The notes under the pieces: generated by a model
The model's database searches: none
Seen by the model: the letters and a program-made list of their open reading frames with translations, nothing else
Told to the model about the DNA's origin: nothing
In this document: piece by piece, positions 18,693 to 26,621 of the stretch
Numbering within the stretch: position 1 is the stretch's first letter
How the letters are laid out: the number at the start of each line of letters is the position of its first letter
Position numbers and translations under genes: made by a program
Source: Chitinophagaceae bacterium
Lineage (GTDB): Bacteria; Bacteroidota; Bacteroidia; Chitinophagales; Chitinophagaceae
Direction: 5' to 3'
NCBI GenBank assembly: GCA_947483345.1
Contig: CANKNL010000002.1
Location: 1 to 35,820, forward strand
DNA length: 35,820 nt

Positions 18693-19742
18693 ATGCAGAT
18701 AAGAGCCTTTAAATATTTATCGCCTTTAATTGTATTTGTGTTGGCCTGGCTGGCATTTACCGGCAAAGGCTGGATAACCTGGAGCCCGATGCTGTATGCC
18801 TGGGTATTGATGCCATTTGCAGAACTCTTTATCAGCCCAGATAAAAAAAACTTTAGTGCCGCGGAAGAAGAACTGGTAAAAAAAGACAGGATATATGATT
18901 ACCTGCTGTACATCATTGTAGTTTTACAGTTTGCGGCATTGTATGTTTTTTTAACTTTTATGAAAGCCACTGATTTGCAGTGGTGGGAAGTGGCCGGCCG
19001 CGTTAGCAGTATGGGTTTACTCTGCGGTACATTTGGCATTAATGTGGCGCATGAACTGGGCCATCGGGTAAATAAATACGAACAGGTTTTTGCCAAGGCA
19101 TTATTGCTGACATCACTATACATGCATTTTTTTATTGAGCATAATAAGGGTCATCATAAAAATGTAGCCACACCCGAAGACCCCAGCAGCGCCCGTTTAA
19201 ACGAACCCGTTTTCAGTTTTTATTTTCGCACCATTATTTTTTCATACATCTCCGCCTGGAAAATTGCAAATGCTGACTTGAAGAAAAAAGGCTTGCCGGT
19301 TTTGCACTGGAAAAATGAAATGTTACAGGCACAAATCATTCAGCTTTTATTTGTTGCTGCAATTTTATACTTCTTTGGCTGGCTGATAACCTTGTATTTT
19401 TTAGCCGCTGCAATCTTCGGTTTTTTACTGTTGGAAACGGTTAATTATATTGAACACTACGGTTTACAGCGCGAACAAAAAGCAGATGGTAATTACGAGC
19501 GTACCATGCCTCATCATAGCTGGAACAGCAACCATATCCTGGGCAGGTTAATGTTGTTTGAGTTAAGCCGCCACAGTGACCATCATTACCTGGCCAGCAG
19601 AAAATACCAGATTTTACAACACCATGAAGATGCACCGCAACTGCCAACCGGTTATCCCGGTAGTATGATACTGGCATTGGTACCGCCGTTGTGGTTTTAT
19701 GTAATGAATAAGAAGATCAAAGAATTGCAAAAAGAGGCATAA
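18693..19742 (+). CDS. alkB: alkane 1-monooxygenase (AlkB-like membrane diiron hydroxylase)
   Basis: 349 aa; HELGH, EHNKGHHKNVATPEDPSSAR, NYIEHYGL and HSWNSNHILGRLMLFELSRHSDHH histidine boxes, PQLPTGYPGSMILALVPPLWFYVMN tail. Confidence 0.88.
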   Translation: MQIRAFKYLSPLIVFVLAWLAFTGKGWITWSPMLYAWVLMPFAELFISPDKKNFSAAEEELVKKDRIYDYLLYIIVVLQFAALYVFLTFMKATDLQWWEVAGRVSSMGLLCGTFGINVAHELGHRVNKYEQVFAKALLLTSLYMHFFIEHNKGHHKNVATPEDPSSARLNEPVFSFYFRTIIFSYISAWKIANADLKKKGLPVLHWKNEMLQAQIIQLLFVAAILYFFGWLITLYFLAAAIFGFLLLETVNYIEHYGLQREQKADGNYERTMPHHSWNSNHILGRLMLFELSRHSDHHYLASRKYQILQHHEDAPQLPTGYPGSMILALVPPLWFYVMNKKIKELQKEA

Positions 19743-19826
19743 TTCTCTGCGTCTTCTCTGCACCTCCTTTTCTCAGCGGTTAAATTATTAACGCAGAGAA
19801 AATGAGAAAAGGAGTTTACGCAGAAA
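19743..19826. repeat. long interrupted inverted repeat between alkB-like gene and serS
   Basis: TCTGCGT (19746-19752)/ACGCAGA (19818-19824), CTCCTTTTCTC (19764-19774)/GAGAAAAGGAG (19804-19814), GTTAA/TTAAC at the apex. Confidence 0.75.
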
Positions 19827-19827
19827 A

Positions 19828-21093
19828 TTAGTTTGTAATTTTTGCATGACCAAAATAACTGTGCAGTACAGCTGGTAATTCAATTCCGTTTTCTGTCTGA
19901 TTATTTTCCAGCAGGCAGGCCACTATCCTTGGCAGCGCTAAAGATGAGCCATTGAGTGAATGTACCAATTGGCTTTTCCCATCGCTGTCTTTATATCTTA
20001 TTTTCAACCGGTTGGTTTGAAAATTTTCGAAATTACTTACCGAACTTACTTCCAGCCACTTTTGTTGGGCTGCACTGTATACTTCAAAATCGTAGGTGAG
20101 GGCTGATGCAAAACTCATATCTCCGCCACAAAGCCTTAAAATACGGTAGGGCAATTCAAGAGTGTTCAATAATTTTTCAACATGGTTTACCATATCTTCC
20201 AATACGTCATAACTTGTATCGGGATGAACAATTTGCACTAACTCCACTTTATCAAACTGGTGAACCCGGTTCAGTCCTCTTACATCGGCACCAAAACTGC
20301 CGGCTTCTCTTCTAAAACAGGGCGTGTAAGCCGTCATCTTAATGGGCAAATCCGATTCTTTCACAATGTCATCGCGGTAAATATTGGTAACAGGCACTTC
20401 GGCCGTTGGAATTAAATAAAAATTATCAGCCGTTGCATGATACATCTGTCCTTCCTTATCGGGTAATTGCCCGGTTCCATAGGCCGACGCTTCATTCACC
20501 AGCAGGGGTGGTAAATATTCGGTATAACCCGCTGCTGTATTATAATCTAAAAAATACTGAATTAAGGCTCGTTGTAATTTAGCGCCCTTGCCTTTATATA
20601 AAGGGAACCCGCTTCCGGTAATTTTAACACCGGTTTCAAAATCAACCAGGTCGTATTGTTTTATCAAATCCCAATGCGGCACTGCATTTACAGGCAGTAC
20701 TGGTTTTGTTCCGCCTTGCCTTACCACCTCATTCTCCTCGGGTGTTTTACCTTTTGGTACAGATGTGTGGGGAAGGTTGGGAATTAGATAAAGTATTTCC
20801 TGGATACGGGTCTCTGTTTCCAATTTGCCCGGAATAATAGCAGATTTCAAATTTGCTACTTCTATTTTCTTTTCCTCAGCAAGGTCTTTGTTTCCTTTTG
20901 CCATTAACTGGCCTATTTCTTTTGAAACCGCATTTATTTTAGAGAATATTTCTTCTTCAGTACGTTTATAATTCCTAAGATTTTCATCTAACGTTATTAG
21001 CTCATCAATTAATGCTATCTGTTTAAAATGCTTAACCGCTAATTTTTCCTTAACTAATGCCGTTTGCTGTCTGATATAACTGATCTGTAACAT
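19828..21093 (-). CDS. serS: serine--tRNA ligase
   Basis: 421 aa; YLPPLLVNEASAYGTGQLP, TAYTPCFRREAGSFGADVRGLNRVHQFDKVELV, class II motif 3 NGSSLALPRIVACLLENNQ. Confidence 0.97.
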   Translation of the reverse strand: MLQISYIRQQTALVKEKLAVKHFKQIALIDELITLDENLRNYKRTEEEIFSKINAVSKEIGQLMAKGNKDLAEEKKIEVANLKSAIIPGKLETETRIQEILYLIPNLPHTSVPKGKTPEENEVVRQGGTKPVLPVNAVPHWDLIKQYDLVDFETGVKITGSGFPLYKGKGAKLQRALIQYFLDYNTAAGYTEYLPPLLVNEASAYGTGQLPDKEGQMYHATADNFYLIPTAEVPVTNIYRDDIVKESDLPIKMTAYTPCFRREAGSFGADVRGLNRVHQFDKVELVQIVHPDTSYDVLEDMVNHVEKLLNTLELPYRILRLCGGDMSFASALTYDFEVYSAAQQKWLEVSSVSNFENFQTNRLKIRYKDSDGKSQLVHSLNGSSLALPRIVACLLENNQTENGIELPAVLHSYFGHAKITN

Positions 21094-21220
21094 GTATACT
21101 TAAAAATTTTGGCAAAGATACAATTTAGATTTCTGCAAAGAAAAGAACAGCTCTGATGTTGATAAAACCGATTTTATCAGCATTAATCCGTTCAATTCAT
21201 GTCATCCGTAATCTATTAAT

Positions 21221-21228
21221 TATATTTG
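21221..21228 (+). promoter_or_regulatory. putative -7 element TATATTTG for the downstream small ORF
   Basis: Exact match to TAnnTTTG; no convincing -33 partner; located 4 nt before the ATG at 21233. Confidence 0.35.
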
Positions 21229-21232
21229 CAAC

Positions 21233-21586
21233 ATGCAACATGTAAAAGACGATTTACAGGTACGTTGGCTTAAACTCCGCATTCAATTAAAAGAACGCTT
21301 TGGCATAAAGCCCGATATGGATGGCATTCTTTTTTTAATTGGCATACAGGAGCTTGGAACTGGTAAGCAGGATTTCAGCAAAGAAGACAAGCAGGATCTG
21401 ATGCATATTGCAGTTTGCACGGTACTTTCGCAAAGTGGTTATTATCTTTCTGAGGGACATGATGATGCAGGTTGGCCTCATTTTAAACAACTAAAACCTT
21501 TGCCGGGTTTTATAATGATTGAACAGGAAAATTTTCTAAAAGATCACATTTTATTATACTTTCAAAATCAAAACTTTATTGATTAA
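21233..21586 (+). CDS. hypothetical protein, 117 aa
   Basis: Open frame with good codon style, tightly followed by the PPIase gene; no family recognised. Confidence 0.75.
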   Translation: MQHVKDDLQVRWLKLRIQLKERFGIKPDMDGILFLIGIQELGTGKQDFSKEDKQDLMHIAVCTVLSQSGYYLSEGHDDAGWPHFKQLKPLPGFIMIEQENFLKDHILLYFQNQNFID

Positions 21587-21595
21587 TTATTTTTT

Positions 21596-22354
21596 ATGAA
21601 CAAAATGAAAACGCTGTTTACGCTTGCCCTGGTTTGTTTTTTTGCAGTTAATGTACATGCACAGGTTAAAAAACCAGTTGTAAAAAAAACTACTACTACT
21701 AAAACCCCCGTTAAAAAACCCACAGCAAAAACTACCCCGGTTGTAAAAAAAGAAGTTAAAATACCCGGCATCCGTGTAAAGATCACCACCGATTCGGGTG
21801 TCATCATTGTTCGCCTGTATGATAAAACCCCGCAGCACCGTGATAATTTTATCAAACTGGCCAATGAACATTTTTTCGACAGCCTTTTGTTTCACAGGGT
21901 AATGTACCAATTTATGATACAGGGTGGAGACCCTCAAAGCAAATATGCACCATCGGGTCAGCAGCTCGGTATGGGTGATGTGGGATATACCATTCCTGCG
22001 GAATTTGATACTATGTTCTATCACAAAAAGGGAGCTTTTGCCGCCGCAAGAATGCCCGATCAAGTGAACCCAACCAAAGCCAGCAGCGGTTGCCAGTTTT
22101 ATATTGTACAGGGTAAAACTTGGACCGATGCAGATTTAAACAATATAGAAATGAGTAAAGGCATAAAATACTCACAAAAACAAAGAAATTCGTATAAAAC
22201 AGTTGGTGGATACCCTCCCCTGGATATGGATTACACGGTATTTGGCGAAGTGGAAAAAGGCCTCGAAGTTGTAGATAAGATTGCTGTGGTACAAAAGGAT
22301 TATAGTAACCGCCCTTTTGTAGATGTGCGAATGAAAATAGAAGTGATCAAATAG
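21596..22354 (+). CDS. peptidylprolyl isomerase, cyclophilin type, with signal peptide and K/T/P-rich linker
   Basis: Signal peptide (LVCFFAVNVHAQ), linker KKPVVKKTTTTKTPVKKPTAKTTPVVKK, cyclophilin core FHRVMYQFMIQGGDPQ...SSGCQFYIVQGK...VFGEVEKGLEVVDKIA. Confidence 0.93.
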   Translation: MNKMKTLFTLALVCFFAVNVHAQVKKPVVKKTTTTKTPVKKPTAKTTPVVKKEVKIPGIRVKITTDSGVIIVRLYDKTPQHRDNFIKLANEHFFDSLLFHRVMYQFMIQGGDPQSKYAPSGQQLGMGDVGYTIPAEFDTMFYHKKGAFAAARMPDQVNPTKASSGCQFYIVQGKTWTDADLNNIEMSKGIKYSQKQRNSYKTVGGYPPLDMDYTVFGEVEKGLEVVDKIAVVQKDYSNRPFVDVRMKIEVIK

Positions 22355-22360
22355 TTCTTC

Positions 22361-22394
22361 CCGATAGCCCTGCCTACCGGCAGGCAAGTATCGG
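22361..22394. repeat. two-step palindrome (REP-like) downstream of the PPIase gene
   Basis: CCGATA-GC-CCTGCC-TACC-GGCAGG-CAAG-TATCGG; both 6-bp stems perfect. Confidence 0.75.
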
Positions 22395-22445
22395 TTAAAA
22401 ACCTTAATTTGCATTTGATTTAGTTAACTTCAAATTACATTTAAA

Positions 22446-22823
22446 ATGAATTTTCCCGAAAATCTTCGCTACACCAAAGACCATGAATGGGTCTCTTTAT
22501 CAGGCACAACAGCAACCATTGGTATTACTGATTTTGCACAACATGAGTTGGGTGATATTGTTTATATTGATATCAGTGCAAAAGGCAAAGCTTTGGTTGC
22601 TGAAGAAGTATTTGGCTCGGTAGAAGCAGTTAAAACTGTGAGTGATCTTTTTTTACCTGTTGCAGGTACCATTACCGACATAAATCCTTTACTTGATAGC
22701 CAACCCGAACTGGTTAACAGCGACCCCTATGGCCTGGGATGGATGGTGAAAATGACTGTTACAGATGTAGCAGATTTTGAAAAACTGATGAATGCCGAAG
22801 CTTACAAAGCCACAGTAGGTTAG
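22446..22823 (+). CDS. gcvH: glycine cleavage system protein H
   Basis: 125 aa; YTKDHEWVSL, lipoyl-lysine motif GSVEAVKTVSDLFLPVAG, NSDPYGLGWMVKM. Confidence 0.97.
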   Translation: MNFPENLRYTKDHEWVSLSGTTATIGITDFAQHELGDIVYIDISAKGKALVAEEVFGSVEAVKTVSDLFLPVAGTITDINPLLDSQPELVNSDPYGLGWMVKMTVTDVADFEKLMNAEAYKATVG

Positions 22824-22836
22824 AAATTTAACATCC

Positions 22837-23244
22837 ATGAATGATCAGTCTGCTCCATTAAAAGAGTCACCGGTTAAAAAGTTTATCCCAGGCATTGCCT
22901 GGTTTTTTCTTGTGCTCATACTGATTTGTTTACCAGGATCCGAAATTCCGCCAGTAGAAAGCTGGTTAAATGTTATATATTTCGACAAATGGGTTCATGT
23001 GGGTTTGTTTGCAGTACTTAGCTTTTTATTTATTTATCCGGTTACCAAATTATCGATATCACATCAGTTAAAAAAAAATACGGCAATTAAAATTGCCTTG
23101 GCTGTCTGTATATGGGGATTAACTACTGAATTTATCCAAAAATTTTTTATACCCGACCGTAGTTTTGATATGTTTGACTTTAGTGCAGATAGTTTTGGGG
23201 GTTTAACCGCCTATTGCTGGTGCAGATTTAAATATTTAAAATAA
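22837..23244 (+). CDS. VanZ family protein
   Basis: 135 aa, four TM; DKWVHVGLFAVLSFLF and TEFIQKFFIPDRSFDMFDFSADSFGG. Confidence 0.85.
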   Translation: MNDQSAPLKESPVKKFIPGIAWFFLVLILICLPGSEIPPVESWLNVIYFDKWVHVGLFAVLSFLFIYPVTKLSISHQLKKNTAIKIALAVCIWGLTTEFIQKFFIPDRSFDMFDFSADSFGGLTAYCWCRFKYLK

Positions 23245-23279
23245 AAATGGCTATAAACAGGCCTGTTTTGTTTTTCAGC

Positions 23280-23310
23280 TTGAAAAATGAGCGGGTTTAG
23301 CTTACATTTG
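23280..23310 (+). promoter_or_regulatory. Bacteroidota-type promoter upstream of DUF4290 gene
   Basis: TTG (23280-23282), 20-nt spacer, TACATTTG (23303-23310). Confidence 0.6.
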
Positions 23311-23332
23311 TATTATGCTGAACACCGAAAAT

Positions 23333-24094
23333 ATGGAGTACAATACTACCAGGAATTTTTTAGTCATGAGAGAATATGGCAGACATATTCAAAAAATGGT
23401 TGAATACCTGCTAACTATTGAAGACAAAGAAGAAAGACAGCGTAATGCTTTCGCTGTAATTGAATTAATGGGATTCTTAAACCCGCATTTAAAAAATGTA
23501 GAAGATTTTCGCCATAAATTATGGGATCATTTATTCCTGATCAGTGATTTTACACTTGATGTAGAAAGTCCATATCCCATACCTACACGTGAAACTTTAA
23601 AGGCCAAACCTGAGCGCTTACGTTATCCAAAAAGATACCCCCGGTTTAATCACCTGGGAAAAAATATTGAAGTGGTTATTGATAAGGCCCTCAAAGAAGA
23701 AAACCCCGAAAAGAAACAAGGCTTTGCCAATGCAGTGGCTTATTATATGAAACTTACCTACAGCAACTGGCATAAGGAACTGGTGCATGATGATAACATT
23801 CAGACTGAGTTATCAAGCATGACAAATGGTGAACTGCAATTCAATAATCGCCCGTTTGTTAAACATCAGGTTGATACACGTGATGACAGGGACGATTATG
23901 GAAAACGCAGTGCCGGTGGTTATCGTAAAAATTTTGGCGGCCGCAGCAATGCTGGTGGTGGAAGAGATAACAGAAGTGCCGGTGGAAGAGATAACAGAGG
24001 AGGCGGTAGAGATAACAGAGGCGGCAACAATGATAGCAGAGGAGGCAGTAACGATAACAGAAATAATAACCGGAATTTTAAAAAAAGGTATTAA
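23333..24094 (+). CDS. DUF4290 domain-containing protein with RDNRGG-rich C-terminal tail
   Basis: MEYNTTRNFLVMREYGRHIQKMVEYLL... core; tail GGRDNRSAGGRDNRGGGRDNRGG. ORF track starts at 23315, but the promoter position favours the ATG at 23333. Confidence 0.88.
   Translation: MEYNTTRNFLVMREYGRHIQKMVEYLLTIEDKEERQRNAFAVIELMGFLNPHLKNVEDFRHKLWDHLFLISDFTLDVESPYPIPTRETLKAKPERLRYPKRYPRFNHLGKNIEVVIDKALKEENPEKKQGFANAVAYYMKLTYSNWHKELVHDDNIQTELSSMTNGELQFNNRPFVKHQVDTRDDRDDYGKRSAGGYRKNFGGRSNAGGGRDNRSAGGRDNRGGGRDNRGGNNDSRGGSNDNRNNNRNFKKRY
23957..24028 (+). repeat. 24-nt tandem coding repeats (GGRDNRxx units)
   Basis: GGTGGAAGAGATAACAGAAGTGCC / GGTGGAAGAGATAACAGAGGAGGC / GGTAGAGATAACAGAGGCGGCAAC; third unit is degenerate. 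Confidence 0.65.
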
Positions 24095-24158
24095 CATTTA
24101 CAGCAATTAAAGTAAACCTGAGGGCTGGCAGGTATGTTAGCCTAATTTGTACATATTT

Positions 24159-24189
24159 ACCTGATGCTTTTAAACGTCAGGTTTTTTTT
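24159..24189 (+). terminator. rho-independent terminator after DUF4290 gene
   Basis: ACCTGATG-CTTTTAAA-CGTCAGGT followed by a T run. Confidence 0.75.
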
Positions 24190-24244
24190 ATTTAGGTTTG
24201 TGGTAATGCGGTAATTGATTTAATCAGCAGATAAAAGATCACGC

Positions 24245-25552
24245 ATGCAATCATTTGAAGTAAGGGGTGGCAACAAACTTTCAGGAGAAATAACACCACA
24301 GGGTGCAAAAAATGAAGCCCTGCAAATTATTTCGGCCGTATTATTAAGTCCTGAAAAAATAACAGTCACCAATATACCAGATATTGTGGATGTAAACCTG
24401 TTGATTGAATTACTTGGCGAAATGAAGGTAAAAATCAACAGGCCAAGTCGTGATACTTGTATTTTTGAGGCCGATGCGGTAGATATTGAATACCTGCATA
24501 GTGCAGAATACCATAAAAAAAGTGGCCAATTACGTGGCTCTGTAATGCTTGCCGGACCCCTACTTGCTCGTTTTAAAAAAGCCTATATACCTAAACCGGG
24601 TGGCGATAAGATTGGCAGAAGAAGACTGGATACGCATATAATTGGTTTTGAAAAACTGGGGGCCAGATTTTCCTATGATTCTGATGACGGTTTTTTTCAT
24701 TTACAAACGACAGGTTTAAAAGGTGCCCATATTTTATTGGATGAGCCCAGCGTAACCGGTACAGCCAATATTTTAATGGCCGCCTCCATGGCAACAGGTA
24801 TAACAACCATTTATAATGCTGCCTGCGAACCCTATATTCAGCAGCTTTGTAAAATGCTGAATAGTATGGGTGCTAAAATCAGTGGTATTGGAAGCAACAG
24901 GTTAACTATAACAGGTGTTGAAGCACTTGGCGGAACAACACACCGCATGTTGCCTGATATGATTGAAGTGGGATCCTTTATTGGATTAGCGGCCATGACC
25001 CAAAGTGAAATCACTATAAAAAATGCAGGTATTGAACATTTAGGTATCATACCTGAAAGATTTCAGCAACTCGGTATTGAATTAAATTTTAAAGCTGATG
25101 ACATTCATATTCCTGCCCAGGAATTTTATGAGATCCAAAAGTATATGGATGGTGGCGTGTTAACCGTTTATGATCATCCCTGGCCCGGCTTTACACCCGA
25201 TCTGCTGAGCATTGTTTTAGTAACGGCCATCCAGGCAAAAGGCAGTGTGCTCATTCATCAAAAAATGTTTGAAAGCCGTTTGTTTTTTGTAGATAAACTG
25301 ATTGATATGGGTGCCCAGATCATTTTATGTGATCCCCACCGGGCGGTAGTTATTGGTCTGGAAAGAGAACAACAATTAAGAGGTATCACCATGAGTAGTC
25401 CTGATATCCGAGCCGGCGTAGCCTTACTTATTGCGGCATTAAGTGCACAGGGCAAAAGCATCATTCAAAATATTGAACAAATTGACCGGGGGTATCAACA
25501 AATAGATGACCGATTAAGGCATTTAGGCGCCGATATAAAACGGATTAATTAG
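24245..25552 (+). CDS. murA: UDP-N-acetylglucosamine 1-carboxyvinyltransferase
   Basis: 435 aa; GGNKLSGEITPQGAKNEALQIISAVLL, LRGSVMLAGPLLAR, SSPDIRAGVALLIAAL. Confidence 0.95.
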   Translation: MQSFEVRGGNKLSGEITPQGAKNEALQIISAVLLSPEKITVTNIPDIVDVNLLIELLGEMKVKINRPSRDTCIFEADAVDIEYLHSAEYHKKSGQLRGSVMLAGPLLARFKKAYIPKPGGDKIGRRRLDTHIIGFEKLGARFSYDSDDGFFHLQTTGLKGAHILLDEPSVTGTANILMAASMATGITTIYNAACEPYIQQLCKMLNSMGAKISGIGSNRLTITGVEALGGTTHRMLPDMIEVGSFIGLAAMTQSEITIKNAGIEHLGIIPERFQQLGIELNFKADDIHIPAQEFYEIQKYMDGGVLTVYDHPWPGFTPDLLSIVLVTAIQAKGSVLIHQKMFESRLFFVDKLIDMGAQIILCDPHRAVVIGLEREQQLRGITMSSPDIRAGVALLIAALSAQGKSIIQNIEQIDRGYQQIDDRLRHLGADIKRIN

Positions 25553-25562
25553 TAGTGTTGTT

Positions 25563-25985
25563 ATGAAAAAACTAATTTGCTTACTCCTTTTTTTTATGAT
25601 GCTGAACTTTTTAAGCTCCTGCTATAATAAAACGGTTCATTTACTCACAAAAACTTGGGATTGTGTACAGGTTGATAATATCATTCCTGCAGATATAAAA
25701 ATACATTCCAAAAAAGATTCAGTTGATGCCGCACAACTGATATCCATGTTAAAGTTAATAAGCTGGACCTTTAAAAAAAACAGGGCTTATGCCTGTTCAG
25801 TTAATGGCCGCATTACCGTTGCGGGCAAATATGAATTACAGGAGCAAGATAAAATCATACAGTGTACATCCGAAATTAAACATACCATAAACAACTATAA
25901 GATTACCACTTTAACCGAAAATGAATTGGTTTTAAGCGGCCGTGCTGAAAACACGAGTTTGGTATTACATTTTAAATCCCGTTAG
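25563..25985 (+). CDS. lipocalin-like lipoprotein
   Basis: 140 aa; lipobox LNFLSSC, then TKTWDCVQVD...WTFKKNRAYACSVNGRITVAGKYELQEQDKII...YKITTLTENELVLSG. Confidence 0.65.
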   Translation: MKKLICLLLFFMMLNFLSSCYNKTVHLLTKTWDCVQVDNIIPADIKIHSKKDSVDAAQLISMLKLISWTFKKNRAYACSVNGRITVAGKYELQEQDKIIQCTSEIKHTINNYKITTLTENELVLSGRAENTSLVLHFKSR

Positions 25986-26009
25986 TAAAGTAAAAATTAA
26001 ATAGTTTCT

Positions 26010-26588
26010 TTGCAGATGAGCAGCCTCAATAAACTTATCATCATTACAGCACCTTCGGGTGCGGGCAAAACATCAATTACCAAATATCTGATGAATGCCT
26101 TTCCGCAACTGGCTTTTTCCGTTTCAGCGGCTACCCGTGCGCCAAGGGGAATAGAAAAAAACGGTGTTGATTATCACTTTATGAGTATAGCTGATTTTAA
26201 ATTAAAAATCCAAAACAACGAATTTGCAGAATGGGAAATGGTGTATGATGGAAAATATTATGGCACTTTAAAATCTGAACTGGAAAGAATCTGGAAAGCA
26301 GATAAAATCCCGGTTTTAGATATTGATGTAAAAGGAGCCATACATGTACAACAGCAATATCCCGATACATCCCTCAGCCTCTTTATACAAACGCCCTCTG
26401 TGGCTGAATTAAAGAAAAGGCTGGAAATCAGGGGTACTGAAACAACTGAGTCACTGGCAGTCCGCGTTAACAAAGCCACCTATGAACTGTCCTTTAAAGA
26501 CCGTTTCAATAAGCTGATCACCAATGATGATTTACAGCGTGCCTGTAGCGAAGCTGAAGCAATTGTGGCTCATTTTATCAGTCATTAA
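26010..26588 (+). CDS. gmk: guanylate kinase
   Basis: 192 aa; P-loop ITAPSGAGKTSITKYL, SVSAATRAPRGIEKNGVDYHFMS, AEWEMVYDGKYYGTLKS. Confidence 0.96.
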   Translation: MQMSSLNKLIIITAPSGAGKTSITKYLMNAFPQLAFSVSAATRAPRGIEKNGVDYHFMSIADFKLKIQNNEFAEWEMVYDGKYYGTLKSELERIWKADKIPVLDIDVKGAIHVQQQYPDTSLSLFIQTPSVAELKKRLEIRGTETTESLAVRVNKATYELSFKDRFNKLITNDDLQRACSEAEAIVAHFISH

Positions 26589-26621
26589 ATCCGTTTAAAA
26601 ACTCTTTCTTATTTTTATAGT

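Noticed and set aside
22172-22414. 80-aa minus-strand ORF with LPAGRQG
   Set aside because: Antisense to the PPIase gene and read through a palindromic repeat; a known type of spurious ORF.
23813-24110. Two 94-aa repetitive ORFs overlapping the DUF4290 tail
   Set aside because: Alternate-frame shadows of the RDNRGG-encoding repeats.
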